Assembly (NCBI GenBank): GCA_905221605.1
Contig: CAJNDS010001291.1
Location: forward strand, 277,501-341,500
Direction of reading: 5' to 3'
From: Symbiodinium natans
Lineage: Eukaryota > Sar > Dinophyceae > Suessiales > Symbiodiniaceae
DNA: 64,000 bases
Shown piece by piece: positions 55,913 through 64,000 of the stretch (its first letter is position 1; the number at the start of each line of letters is the position of its first letter). The position numbers were made by a program, and so were the translations under genes. Below the pieces are notes generated by a model. It was not told where the DNA came from. It ran no database searches and saw only the letters and a list, made by a program, of their open reading frames with translations.

Positions 55913-57016
55913 TGCCAGCACCAGGCAGGGCTTTGTTGGATGTCCATTGTAGGATGCAGTAGGCTCAGTAGACTATACCCTGCACAAGTTGTCAGCGCCT
56001 GTTTCTGGGCCAAGGCCCTAGGTAAGCGTTTCTGGCACCAGTTTCCAGTCTGTCCCCGGTTGGTTAGCGCAATAAAAGATTTCATATTTTGAAGTCAAGC
56101 AAGCACGCAGGGTTCAGGCAGAGATGAAAGGCCGGAGAGGTGTGTTGAGGGGTTCTCGGTGTGCTGTCCGAGAAGCTGAGTTCACTTACTCTTTGTTGTC
56201 AAGGGCATTCGGGTTTACGCACTTTCAACTTCAACCTCGTCGTCGCTAGTCTGTTTCAGGGTTGGGATGCTTGGACCGCTGGAGGTAGATGTGATGCGGA
56301 TGTGCTGATACTTTGTGACTTTGGCCGGGTGCAGCAGTGCAGCTCACGATTCGCAGTGCTGCCCGTCTTGGCACTGACTTGGCGGGAAGCCTAGCGACAG
56401 CCACCGTGGATGCACATTCTGGCACAGCTCCGAACACCTTTCAGCCCGGCTCCGCGTCTCCATGGCTCCTGGCGATCTGATGCTTCCGGCAGCTTCGGCC
56501 GGTTCGGAATGCCGAGAGGTCGCGATTCCAGCGACGACCCCATGGATGCAAAGGTGGTCGGGCTACCCGTGGAAGAAGCGCAGGAGGGTGGCAAGACTCC
56601 GCGACTGCAGGGATCCAGAAATATCGAGAACGCAGGCAGATGGACTAAGAGGAAGCAGGATCTAGCCAAGAAGGGTCACCATGGTCGCGAGGCGGAAAAG
56701 TGCCCTCGAGGGTCAGAGAACGGCTGGGCACTTTGATCGGAATACGTGGCGCGAGCAGTGTGCATCTTTACACTACCCCTTCGCTCTCAACCCAACCGGA
56801 ATCATTAGGATCCTTTGGGTTGAGGTTGTTGGGCCTGCCCAGGTGTGGATCCTGGTGCTTTCCGGGAGGTCTCGGAGACCTTGCTTCTGGCCCGGCCCCG
56901 AGGACTTCAGAACTTTGGGAGACAAAGAATGGGCAAAGCTTGTTGCCTTGCTTCTTTTCTCCTTTCGGGCCCACGGCTTTATGCTCGGGGCGGTGGGGCA
57001 GGCACCTCCTCAAAGC

Positions 57017-57062
<46 letters not shown>

Positions 57063-57591
57063 CCTAAGCGCGCCTTGGCGCAGCGCTTGCCCTATGCCCC
57101 AAAGAAAGAAAGATACCTAGAGACCTAGATCGGACTAAGACTATTGTTGCACATCCGAGAGAGAGAGGGAGAGAGAGGGATTCGGAGAAAAGAAGGGCGA
57201 ACTTAAGGTTTCCCTGTGTGCCTCAGGTGGCCCCCGAGTATGCAGCTTTGCACCGGGCCTAAGCGCATGCAAGGTTCGGCAAGTAGTTCCGTGTTGGCCG
57301 GTAGTCAGTCTTTATCATGGCATGGAGCCACAAACCAGGTTGCGAAAGCAATCGCTTAGAAAACCTTGGTTAGACGGAAATAGGTGTGGTGGCAGGAAAA
57401 AGGGCTCGCCATGTTGTTTGGGGCAGGTTCAGGCTAGGCTATGGTGTTGGCCAGGGTGTTCTGTCTTGAGCATGTTGTATTCGATTTCTGCTAGAATCTG
57501 CTAGAACTCGAGCTGAAACACCGAATTGTTTCGTGCACTTTGTTGCCTTCGGGGCCTTGGCCTTGAGATCAACCCGTCGGCTTGTTTGTAA
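55913..57591. other. Unassigned; GA repeats at 57019-57060 and 57158-57180
   Basis: A 108-codon hydrophilic frame at 56410-56736 (+), with DSSDDPMDAKVVGLPVEEAQ, is a weak coding candidate that overlaps other frames. The GA microsatellite produces an artefactual REREREREA tail in another frame. Confidence 0.4.
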
Positions 57592-57843
57592 TTCGCTCCT
57601 TGGAGCTCCTCATTCAGACCCTCCTTTATAAAGTCGCCTCATATAGTGTCTGAGCAAGCTGAGCAGCTGGGGGTGGGGGCTGCCGACACGGATGACCGAA
57701 TGAGGCGCGCGCTTGTACTGGACTACTTTGCAAGCCGCGTCCTGAGCTCACCGATGCAACACACGCTTTTTCAAAGAGCGTGGTACTCTCGTTGGGCCTA
57801 CGTATTCTGTGTCGCGCATATCAGCTGCTCCAAGCACTGCTAG
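57592..57843 (+). CDS. Exon-like open segment, unknown product
   Basis: Open from after a stop to TAG at 57841. The part beginning near 57646 (SEQAEQLGVGAADTDDRMRR, then ALVLDYFASRVLSSPMQHTL) looks like a helical protein. Possible acceptor atatag at 57644. Not recognised. Confidence 0.35.
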   Translation, partial: FAPWSSSFRPSFIKSPHIVSEQAEQLGVGAADTDDRMRRALVLDYFASRVLSSPMQHTLFQRAWYSRWAYVFCVAHISCSKHC

Positions 57844-57861
57844 TCTAAACGTCTGCCGAAG

Positions 57862-58293
57862 GTGTGCGGCGTTCTGTCGCCGATGACCATATCGTGTTCG
57901 CATTCGACAAGGACATGGTTTGCAGTGAAGGCACGTCGGGTTCTGTCAACTTTACATGTCATGGGAAGACCAATGACCGATGTTTGGTTTAAGCAGAAAG
58001 ATCTTCTGGGAGATCGCATGTGCGGGAATCGGAGCTTACCCAGGCCAGGTAAGTTGCAACCATTTCCTTGCATGCTTGAGCTGACCCTGCATCAAGTTGT
58101 AGAGCAGCTAAGGAACGAGGGTAAGCCGAGTAAAGGAAAAGACTATTCATGCACAAAGCAGGTTCGCTTTCCACAAGTTCTTTCTGAAGCCTCAAAGGTC
58201 GACAAGCTCGCTGGTGTCCCGAAGCCATTTTCGCGAATCCTCAGCTCCAATGCAATGGAAAAGCCGCGAGATCACACCTTCATCCTCCCTTGA
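57862..58293 (+). CDS. Open frame, 143 codons, unknown product
   Basis: The C-terminal half (CMLELTLHQVVEQLRNEGKP and SEASKVDKLAGVPKPFSRIL) has natural composition, and the frame stops at 58291-58293. It starts with GTG, so it is either an exon or fortuitous. Not recognised. Confidence 0.33.
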   Translation: MCGVLSPMTISCSHSTRTWFAVKARRVLSTLHVMGRPMTDVWFKQKDLLGDRMCGNRSLPRPGKLQPFPCMLELTLHQVVEQLRNEGKPSKGKDYSCTKQVRFPQVLSEASKVDKLAGVPKPFSRILSSNAMEKPRDHTFILP

Positions 58294-58824
58294 AAATGAG
58301 CAAACGCCAAAGTCCTGAAGCCTAAGCCTGACCGAAACGACCTGCCCAAAAAAGCTTTCCTCCAACCAATAGACCTTGCTGCTGAAGTCAGGCGACGTTG
58401 CGCTGGCTGAGCAAATCTCTGTCTGCTTAGGCCGACTTGCGGGGATAGAATGTGGGTAGGGTCCTGGTTCTGAGATGTGTTCTGTCAGATGCTGAAACCT
58501 TCTTCGCACTACAGCAAATTTGATGTCGCCATTCTTCCTTGGTGACATGTCGCATAGGCAGCACCAGATTTAAAAGCCAAAGCGGAATGCAGAGGCCCGA
58601 AACCTACTTACTTATCCATCCAATCTTGCGATCTATGCATAATGGATGTCCCTTGTTCAGGGTTCTGGCGCAAGGCCTGGATGCCGCCCGGCGTGCTGCG
58701 CCACAGCTTTGGACGGGCGAGCGGCCAGAGCTGCACCCCGACCGAGAAGCTGCACCCTTCTGAAGCGACTTTGACTTTGGGGCTTTGGGGGCTTTGGGCT
58801 TTTTGGCCTTGCACACAAAGAAAG

Positions 58825-58894
58825 GCTGGAGCTCTTTCCAGAGCTGGCCTGGTTTCGGGACACGGTGTTCCTTTGGAAGATGCTGCGCCCTCAG
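58825..58894 (+). CDS. Exon-like segment, unknown product
   Basis: Acceptor aaag|G opens LELFPELAWFRDTVFLWKML then RPQ, strongly amphipathic, and the frame continues (PAEQPAVGFCNFSRPTF) with GC donors possible from 58898. A 166-codon frame at 58642-59142 overlaps in another phase and looks less natural. Product unknown. Confidence 0.38.
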
Positions 58895-58897
58895 CCT

Positions 58898-59570
58898 GCA
58901 GAGCAGCCGGCGGTCGGCTTCTGCAATTTTTCCCGGCCAACCTTTTCTTGCCTGCGCTCCTCGACCAATCGTTTTCTCATCTAGACTTTACATCCAAAAC
59001 CCTGCACGCTCGGATCGGGCCCCCATGGTGTTCGATTGCTTGGATTGCGAAGCGCCGCGTGGGTTTTGTCTGGTGTCGCAAGCCCAAGGCTACTACTCCC
59101 TGCCTGCGAGTGTCCACCTGTTCAGAACTGGTGCCAAGCTGAGCACATCATGACATCATGATGCCGAGATTAGAGGGGTTTTGACAGGTTCAAGGTTTCA
59201 GAGCATGTATCGAGTCCAAGCCATGACAGAGCTTTCGAGAAGTTCGACCTTCAGACAGCGCTGACCATCAACCCTTTAGCCACAGTGCTTGGCCCGAGCA
59301 CAGGGGGGACGTTAACCCTAACCTCGCTTTATTCAGGAACCGGAGGCTACGAGAGCAGAATCATGGACATTTACTCCCAACCCCGCTTTGCAATTGCAAT
59401 GACTTATAATGCCGGCATCAACCCATAAGCGCCACAGCAAGGCAACAGGAGGCGCAATGAGGCATTGCCAGCCCTCTTTTCCCACGAAGGAAGGCATCTG
59501 ACTCAATGCTTCGATGGCAATACAAGTCCGGGGCCGCAGTTTTTGCTGAATTATTGCAGAGAAATTGGAG
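58898..59570. other. Unassigned sequence
   Basis: A short frame ending 59153 (APMVFDCLDCEAPRGFCLVS) looks natural but lacks boundaries. Nothing else was recognised. Confidence 0.35.
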
Positions 59571-59575
59571 CAGAA

Positions 59576-59774
59576 TGAGAGGGAGCGAGAGAGAGAGAGA
59601 GAGAGAGAGAGAAGAGACAGAGAGAGAGAGAGAGAAGCCCAGAAGAAGAAGAAGAAGAAGAATAAGAAGAAGAAGAAGAACCAGAAGAAGAAGAAGAAGA
59701 ATAAGAAGAAGAAGAAGAAGAAGAAGAATAAGAAGAAGAAGAAGAATAATAAGAAGAAGACGAACAAAAAATAA
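59576..59774. repeat. Purine-only tract: (GA)n then (GAA/ATAAG)n
   Basis: About 200 bp, almost all A and G on the plus strand: GA repeats to about 59635, then AAG/GAA trinucleotides with ATAAG interruptions. Open frames on both strands here (REREREE-, KKKKNKKKK-, LLLLLLL-like) are artefacts. Confidence 0.93.
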
Positions 59775-60543
59775 GAAGGAGCAGCAACAATTGGTGAGTG
59801 ACCCTCCCCAAAGGCTCAAAGCCACCACCTAAGTTCCCCGTTCTTAGCACTAGGGACTGCAAGCTGAGCGAATCAGAGCGGGGTGAAGAATCCTAGTCTT
59901 AATTGAATTGTGAGACCAGCAAATCTGACACACTCTCTCATGCTCGAAGCTGTTGTCTAAGCGTGACGCAACAGAAGCGACACGCTAGCTTCAGTCTTCG
60001 TCATGTCGCCCAGAGTGGAGGACGAGATTCCGTGTGTGTGTGTGTGTATCTCCTTTGGTACATGGCTCCGATTCTCCCCCAGGTTTCTTCATACTGAAGC
60101 CCCCTACGTTTCGACCAAGCAGCTCAACTATTTGAGGGACCCACGGTTTTTCTGAATCCCATATTTTTCCCACGCACCTTGGAAAAGGAAAGCCAACCCT
60201 CAAGACAAGAAATCCAGCTAATTTCTTAATTTGGGGAGGGATTTGAGCTGCCAAACTTGCCCGATTTTGTTATTCTCACGTCAATATCTTCGGCGGCAAG
60301 CTTGAGAAATCGAGAGGCAGGATTCTTCATGCAGAATCTTCTGATTCTGTTCATGTTGCAGGTGCACCAGAATGATACCCAGGCACAGTTGTGACACTAA
60401 CGTATCCCGCAAACCCTGGAATCTAGTCTAATCCAGCACTCCCGCTTGAACAGATGTGCCAGGCTCATTCACAACGTTAAACGCCACCTCAGCTTTGGGC
60501 TACCAAAGACATTCAGAGTTATTATTCTGGCTTCGCACAAGCC
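59775..60543. other. No recognisable gene; short (GT)n at about 60031-60048
   Basis: Spacer before the GTPase gene. Only short frames. Confidence 0.5.
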
Positions 60544-60612
60544 ATGCGACAGGATCCAACGGCCATCATGATCGGGAAAGTGGGGGCGGGGAAGACCACC
60601 ATCTTCAACAAG
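60544..60612 (+). CDS. GTPase exon 1: P-loop
   Basis: Encodes MRQDPTAIMIGKVGAGKTT and IFNK. GT donor AAG|GTCAGG. The unspliced frame stops at 60648. Confidence 0.8.
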
Positions 60613-62171
60613 GTCAGGAGCCCGGTGGATTCGGGAATCAAGGATTCATAGTCACGAGGTTCTTCTAGATCGGGTCTAGGCGCGGCCTTAACTCGTGAAC
60701 CTCCTCACTCTACCTCAGACATCAGAAAGGTATGCGATGCCAATCGTGATGCCGACATCACTGACGACTCCTGCACAAGGCAGTTTGTAAGCAAGAAGGT
60801 CTTCTATGATGACGCGTCTATGGTCCTGTATGATGGCCCAGGTTGCAACAGCAAAGAGGACACGTACGCGCATAGTTTTGTGTTGCGCCACGGGTTAACA
60901 TGTGAGCCCCTGAACGGTGTATTCGTCACTGTGGAGTACAGCCCGCGCATCCGCAACAACATGGGGGGAGACTTCTATGAAGTTGCGAAGATCCTCAAGA
61001 AGGAGGCCTACGACCACATTGTAGTAATTATTAGTAACCAAGATGGACCAATTCCATCCTGATTCAAACTTCCCTACCCGCCAAAGCATGGAAGATCACA
61101 TCCGCCAGAGTTTCCAGTTGGACTATGGGATGAATCAGGTTGTTTTCTCCGACGACACCTCGACGGCTCGCAGGCTTTTTCACGACATGAGGAAAGCAAT
61201 CGCCCAACTCTCGAAGATTCAGTTGAGCTACACAGATGAGGAGTTCTTGGAGCACTTCGACCTGAAATCATGGAAGGGGCGTGAGCAGTTTGATTTGCAT
61301 CGCTTGAAGAAGCAGATTGAGAAGTTGTGTGCCGAGTTTGAGGAAGGCCTTCGCCATTTGGTTGCCACAAAGCAGAAGCTCACACCCCACGAAGTCCAAG
61401 ACTACATCTATGCACTTATTCAGCAAAACCGCATGGAGCTGGAGGAGAACGTGTACCAGCCCTTCTTGCATCGCAACGGTGAGGATGAGATCGCCTTTGA
61501 TGACTATGCGGCTAGCATCGAGTTGCAGAAGCTGATCCACCGCGCACACTCGGAGTTCCGCAACGAAGCCAAAAAACACTTGTTGGTAAACCCCGACAAC
61601 ACCAGCGACTGGCGCAATGCGATTCGCCGTTGCCAGCACTGTCGCGAAATTTGGGTCAAAGTGGAAGGCTGTGATGGTCGAACAACATGCGGAGCTCGTC
61701 CAAGCCGAATAGATGCTTCGTCGACAGCCTACTACCGGTTGCTTTGGGAGAGGGTTGAGGGGAAACTGCGACCGGGAAAGTTCTTGATGAAGCCGGAGAC
61801 AGAAAGCACCAAGAAGGCCGAAGCAACCAATCTCAAGCCCATCGGTTGTGGCAACAGCATCCAGGCAGACAAAGTGATGTCCTTTCGTGCGTTAGCTGCA
61901 ATTGCTTCTCGCAGGTGTGCACAGTGCACTGCAAATCCCATGCCTTGGTTAAGGTATCGTGTGGTCTGACCAGGCGGTTGTTCCACCGTGCCAGCTCGAC
62001 TGCCTGTTCAGCACGCAGGAGCTGGAGAACATCTTGAGCTCCTTCAAAATGGATAAGCAGTTTCAGACGCTCAAGAAGCGAAAGGAGAAGCAGATCCAGC
62101 CTTTCGGCGAGTTGGATGAAACTGGTCGTGACAAGAAGCAGGGGTATGCTGCGCAACCTGATGTAAAGTAG
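60544..62171 (+). CDS. P-loop GTPase (AIG1-like) with a RING2-like Cys motif; frameshifted
   Basis: A GTP-binding signalling-type protein of about 470 codons in three exons: 60544-60612, 60730-61856 and 61954-62171. Visible G motifs are G1 GKVGAGKT, G3 DGPG at about 60833-60844, and G4 TKMD at 61037-61048, the layout of AIG1/TRAFAC GTPases. After a helical region comes C-x2-C-x9-C-x5-C (RCQHCREIWVKVEGCDGRTT, then CG) at 61631-61690, like half of a RING2/IBR zinc site, and then GCGNSI. Introns are GT-AG|G (117 nt) and GC-AG|G (97 nt). Both restore the frame exactly. The frame shifts by one base between about 61026 and 61036, just before G4, so as sequenced the protein would stop at 61060. This is either an assembly indel or a broken copy. 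The ATG at 60544 is chosen because the frame closes at 60478. Confidence 0.8.
60730..61856 (+). CDS. GTPase exon 2: G3, G4, helical region, Cys motif
   Basis: Acceptor cagaaag|GTA. Starts VCDANRDADITDDSCTRQF and carries DGPG. The frame changes before VTKMDQFHPDSN and continues for about 270 codons. It ends one base into Ser at GC donor A|GCATCC, which joins ttaag|GTATCG to give GCGNSIVWSDQ. Confidence 0.8.
61037..61048 (+). other. G4 (NKxD-type) motif TKMD, in the shifted frame
   Basis: ACC AAG ATG GAC. In the upstream frame the same bases read NQDG and run into a stop at 61060. The upstream frame is needed for DGPG and HIVVII, so a one-base indel must lie in between. Confidence 0.7.
61954..62171 (+). 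CDS. GTPase exon 3: C-terminus
   Basis: Encodes IVWSDQAVVPPCQLDCLFST and a basic helix (FQTLKKRKEKQIQPF), ending with TAG at 62169-62171. Confidence 0.72.
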
Positions 62172-62895
62172 AGGGCCTTGATGGCGCAATTTAGTGAATC
62201 CATTTGCAAGCATAGCCTGAGAAGGTGTGACTGGAGGTCGCCCACCTGTTCGTGGTGTCTATGGATGCTGTAAAAAAATTTGAAGACACCCCTCAGTAGC
62301 AGTGCCATGAGCAAACCTGAGCCTTTTAAGGAACAACGTGCGTCCAACAGAAAACGACGTTGTGGTTCCCCGCCTCTGTTTGCGACTGGAGAGCTTCTGG
62401 AAAAAGGGGTCCGTCGCTTGGGAATCAGACTTTGGTCACAGTCCTGCCTTTGAGACAGTGGCAGTTGTAGGTGTTTTCTTGTGCTGGCAAACTATGTCGC
62501 ATCATCATCACCAGCTCGTAGACATTAAGATGCAGGCATGCGTGGCTTTGCATTCAAGGCATGTCAGTGACACCAACGCGATTGCAAGTTGGTAGCCGAA
62601 ATTAATGCTTTGTGTGCATAGCGAGGCGCGTTTACCACTCCCACAAACACCCCTGACATACTTAAAGTCTTTCGGATTTCTTTCATCTACCCCAGGAAGA
62701 GGGTTGCAGCCGGGTAGTGCTCAGGTTCATTCTTTTTGTATTGTCTTTCTCGTGTGCGCATGGTATACTCAGATACGTGCACACAGGTATGGTTGCGCAA
62801 GTCCTCCACCGAAAGAATCCGATCTTGCCCCAGGGCAGGAAGCGCTGGCTCAATCAGCTAGCAACATCCCACGGCACAACCCGCGCAAACACAAT
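62172..62895. other. Intergenic spacer between the GTPase and eL38 genes
   Basis: About 0.7 kb without recognisable coding segments. Short frames only. The 5' UTR of the eL38 gene probably lies at its end. Confidence 0.5.
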
Positions 62896-63596
62896 GTCGC
62901 GGCCTTAGAAATGCAGAAAAACTATTTGGTCCCCAAGTTTTTTTGACTCGTGGTGTCAGGCCCAAGCAGATCACGGAGATTCGCCAGTTCTTGCAGATTG
63001 CCCGCCGGAAGGATGCGCGTTCAGCCGCTTGGGAAGGAAAATTGCAAACCATGATGTTGAACATGCGTTTCAAAGTGATTGAATCTTTCGAGCCTGAGCC
63101 ACCAAAGGATACACAGAATTCAATCTTCCTTCACTTGAGGTTTGAATTGGATGATGGCATCTGATCTCCAAGCACCCTCTCAGGTGAAGATCAAGAAGAA
63201 CGGCCTGCAGACGAAGTTCAAGATTCGATGCAGCCGTGGCTTGCTTCAGTGGCAGGAAGACAGCACACCCTCAGCTTAACATACGCTGCGCATTCCCCAC
63301 ACATTTTGGAGAGCTTATGAGGGTGTAGTCAGTGTAGTCCGAGGTTGTTTGTTGCCATGCCAGATGTGCAGCGTGCCCAACTCCCTTTCATGAAAATGCT
63401 GTAGCACTCAATTGCTTAGGCAATTCCTCCAGCCTCAATCCTTGTTCGGGATCCTGCATCAACAAGTCTTTTTAGCTTTTGGGCTTCCCAGAGGCTTACA
63501 GCAATTGGTAGTGCTTGGTATAGGCCCCTTGAGCTCCCAGGATACCTGTACACCCTGATCATGACGGACAAGACGAAAGCCGAGAAGCTCAAGCAG
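62896..63596 (+). CDS. RPL38: 60S ribosomal protein eL38 (RPL38), C-terminus not found
   Basis: A small protein of the large ribosomal subunit. Exons 62960-63023, 63184-63235 and 63541-63596 encode PKQITEIRQFLQIARRKDARS, then VKIKKNGLQTKFKIRCSR, then YLYTLIMTDKTKAEKLKQ, in line with eukaryotic eL38 over nearly its whole length (usually about 70 residues). The start codon seems split: AT at 62894-62895, a 64-nt GT-AG intron, then G at 62960; this reading is tentative. The other introns are GC-AG (160 nt, phase 0) and GT-AG (305 nt, phase 1). The last 8-10 residues expected after KLKQ were not found. The frame reads PAPYS-stop instead, so a final exon may lie beyond a GC donor at 63596, or this C-terminus is divergent. 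Confidence 0.88.
62960..63023 (+). CDS. RPL38: eL38 exon: N-terminal half
   Basis: Acceptor ggtgtcag|G. Encodes PKQITEIRQFLQIARRKDAR and Ser. GC donor TCA|GCCGCT. Confidence 0.88.
63184..63235 (+). CDS. RPL38: eL38 exon: middle
   Basis: Acceptor ccctctcag|GTG. Encodes VKIKKNGLQTKFKIRCS and one base of Arg. GT donor C|GTGGCT. Confidence 0.88.
63541..63596 (+). CDS. RPL38: eL38 exon: C-terminal part
   Basis: Acceptor gctcccag|GA completes Arg. Encodes YLYTLIMTDKTKAEKLKQ. The frame then reads PAPYS and stops at 63612-63614. Confidence 0.82.
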
Positions 63597-63614
63597 CCAG
63601 CTCCCTACTCTTAG

Positions 63615-64000
63615 CAGGTTTTTCAACCGCTTGCCCGAGTTCGGCACAATCTTACAATCGAGCGGGGCTTCAGGGGTTCCAGCCCGAAGCTTCAAAACAC
63701 CCCAAGACTCTGACGGCGCAGCTCAAGCAAGTGCCCGTCCTTATCCTGAAGCGTCGTTGTAGCCCAAGCGCTAGGCACCCAGGCAACAGTTCTTTGGATT
63801 CTTTTAACCTGTCCATGGCAGTCATTATTTTGCCCAAAGCCTGCGTCAGAGAGGTCATTGCCACCTTCCCTGCAGAAGAAGGAGATCTGAGGAACCAGGG
63901 AAAGTTGAGACTGCCAGTTGCATCGAGCGCGCAAAAAGGAGCAAGACGGGTCTCAGGCTTGGGGGGTGCAAGATCGACAGCTCACTCTTTATCTCTTTGT
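63615..64000. other. Unassigned sequence at the window end
   Basis: No segment resembling the expected SLPPGL-type end of eL38 was found. Only short frames. Confidence 0.4.

Noticed and set aside
59333-59832. Open frames with Leu/Phe runs or Arg-Glu/Lys runs
   Set aside because: Artefacts of the GA/GAA purine tract.
19310-63600. A second thioredoxin CxxC domain for the PDI gene
   Set aside because: No second WCGxC-encoding sequence was found downstream.
1-64000. Reverse transcriptase or transposase genes
   Set aside because: No YxDD, DDE or integrase motif was seen in any frame.

Overview
The window looks like nuclear DNA of a dinoflagellate, probably of the Symbiodiniaceae/Suessiales type. 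The basis is the splice signals. In four recognisable intron-containing genes, 20 introns restore a conserved protein; I read about 8 GT, 9 GC and 3 GA donors, and nearly all acceptors are AG|G. Other signs are very low gene density, many microsatellites, degenerate TTTAGGG-like stretches and all recognised genes on the + strand. No prokaryotic operon, rRNA, tRNA, CRISPR or viral gene was seen. There is one 100-N assembly gap.

Layout. 1-1570: degenerate telomere-like sequence, heptamer minisatellite, gap, then GCAC/CA/TA repeats. 2.3-15 kb: no protein I recognise, but phase-consistent exon chains at 2.29-4.86 kb and 9.68-10.2 kb and three long ORFs at 13.5-15.05 kb. 19.4-21 kb: five exons of a secreted protein disulfide isomerase-like gene (signal peptide, CGYC active site). 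29.2-30.8 kb: an intronless MATE transporter. 43.8-45.2 kb: an intronless APH/choline-kinase-like phosphotransferase. 46.1-47.0 kb: two related arrays with a 10-bp period. 47.9-49.1 kb: unassigned exon-like pieces. 50.3-55.9 kb: a C5 cytosine DNA methyltransferase in at least 13 small exons, with motifs I, II, IV, VI, VIII, IX and X all present. 57.6-58.9 kb: more unassigned exon-like pieces. 60.5-62.2 kb: a P-loop (AIG1-like) GTPase with a RING2-like Cys motif and a one-base frameshift just before its G4 motif. 62.9-63.6 kb: ribosomal protein eL38 in four exons, its last residues not found.

The genes do not form an obvious pathway. They are unrelated housekeeping, transport, chromatin and signalling genes in one orientation, as expected where genes lie in unidirectional clusters and mRNAs are trans-spliced. 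The contrast between intron-dense genes (methyltransferase, eL38, PDI) and intron-free ones (MATE, APH) suggests retroposition or transfer for the latter. Most of the rest of the window shows no gene I can support.
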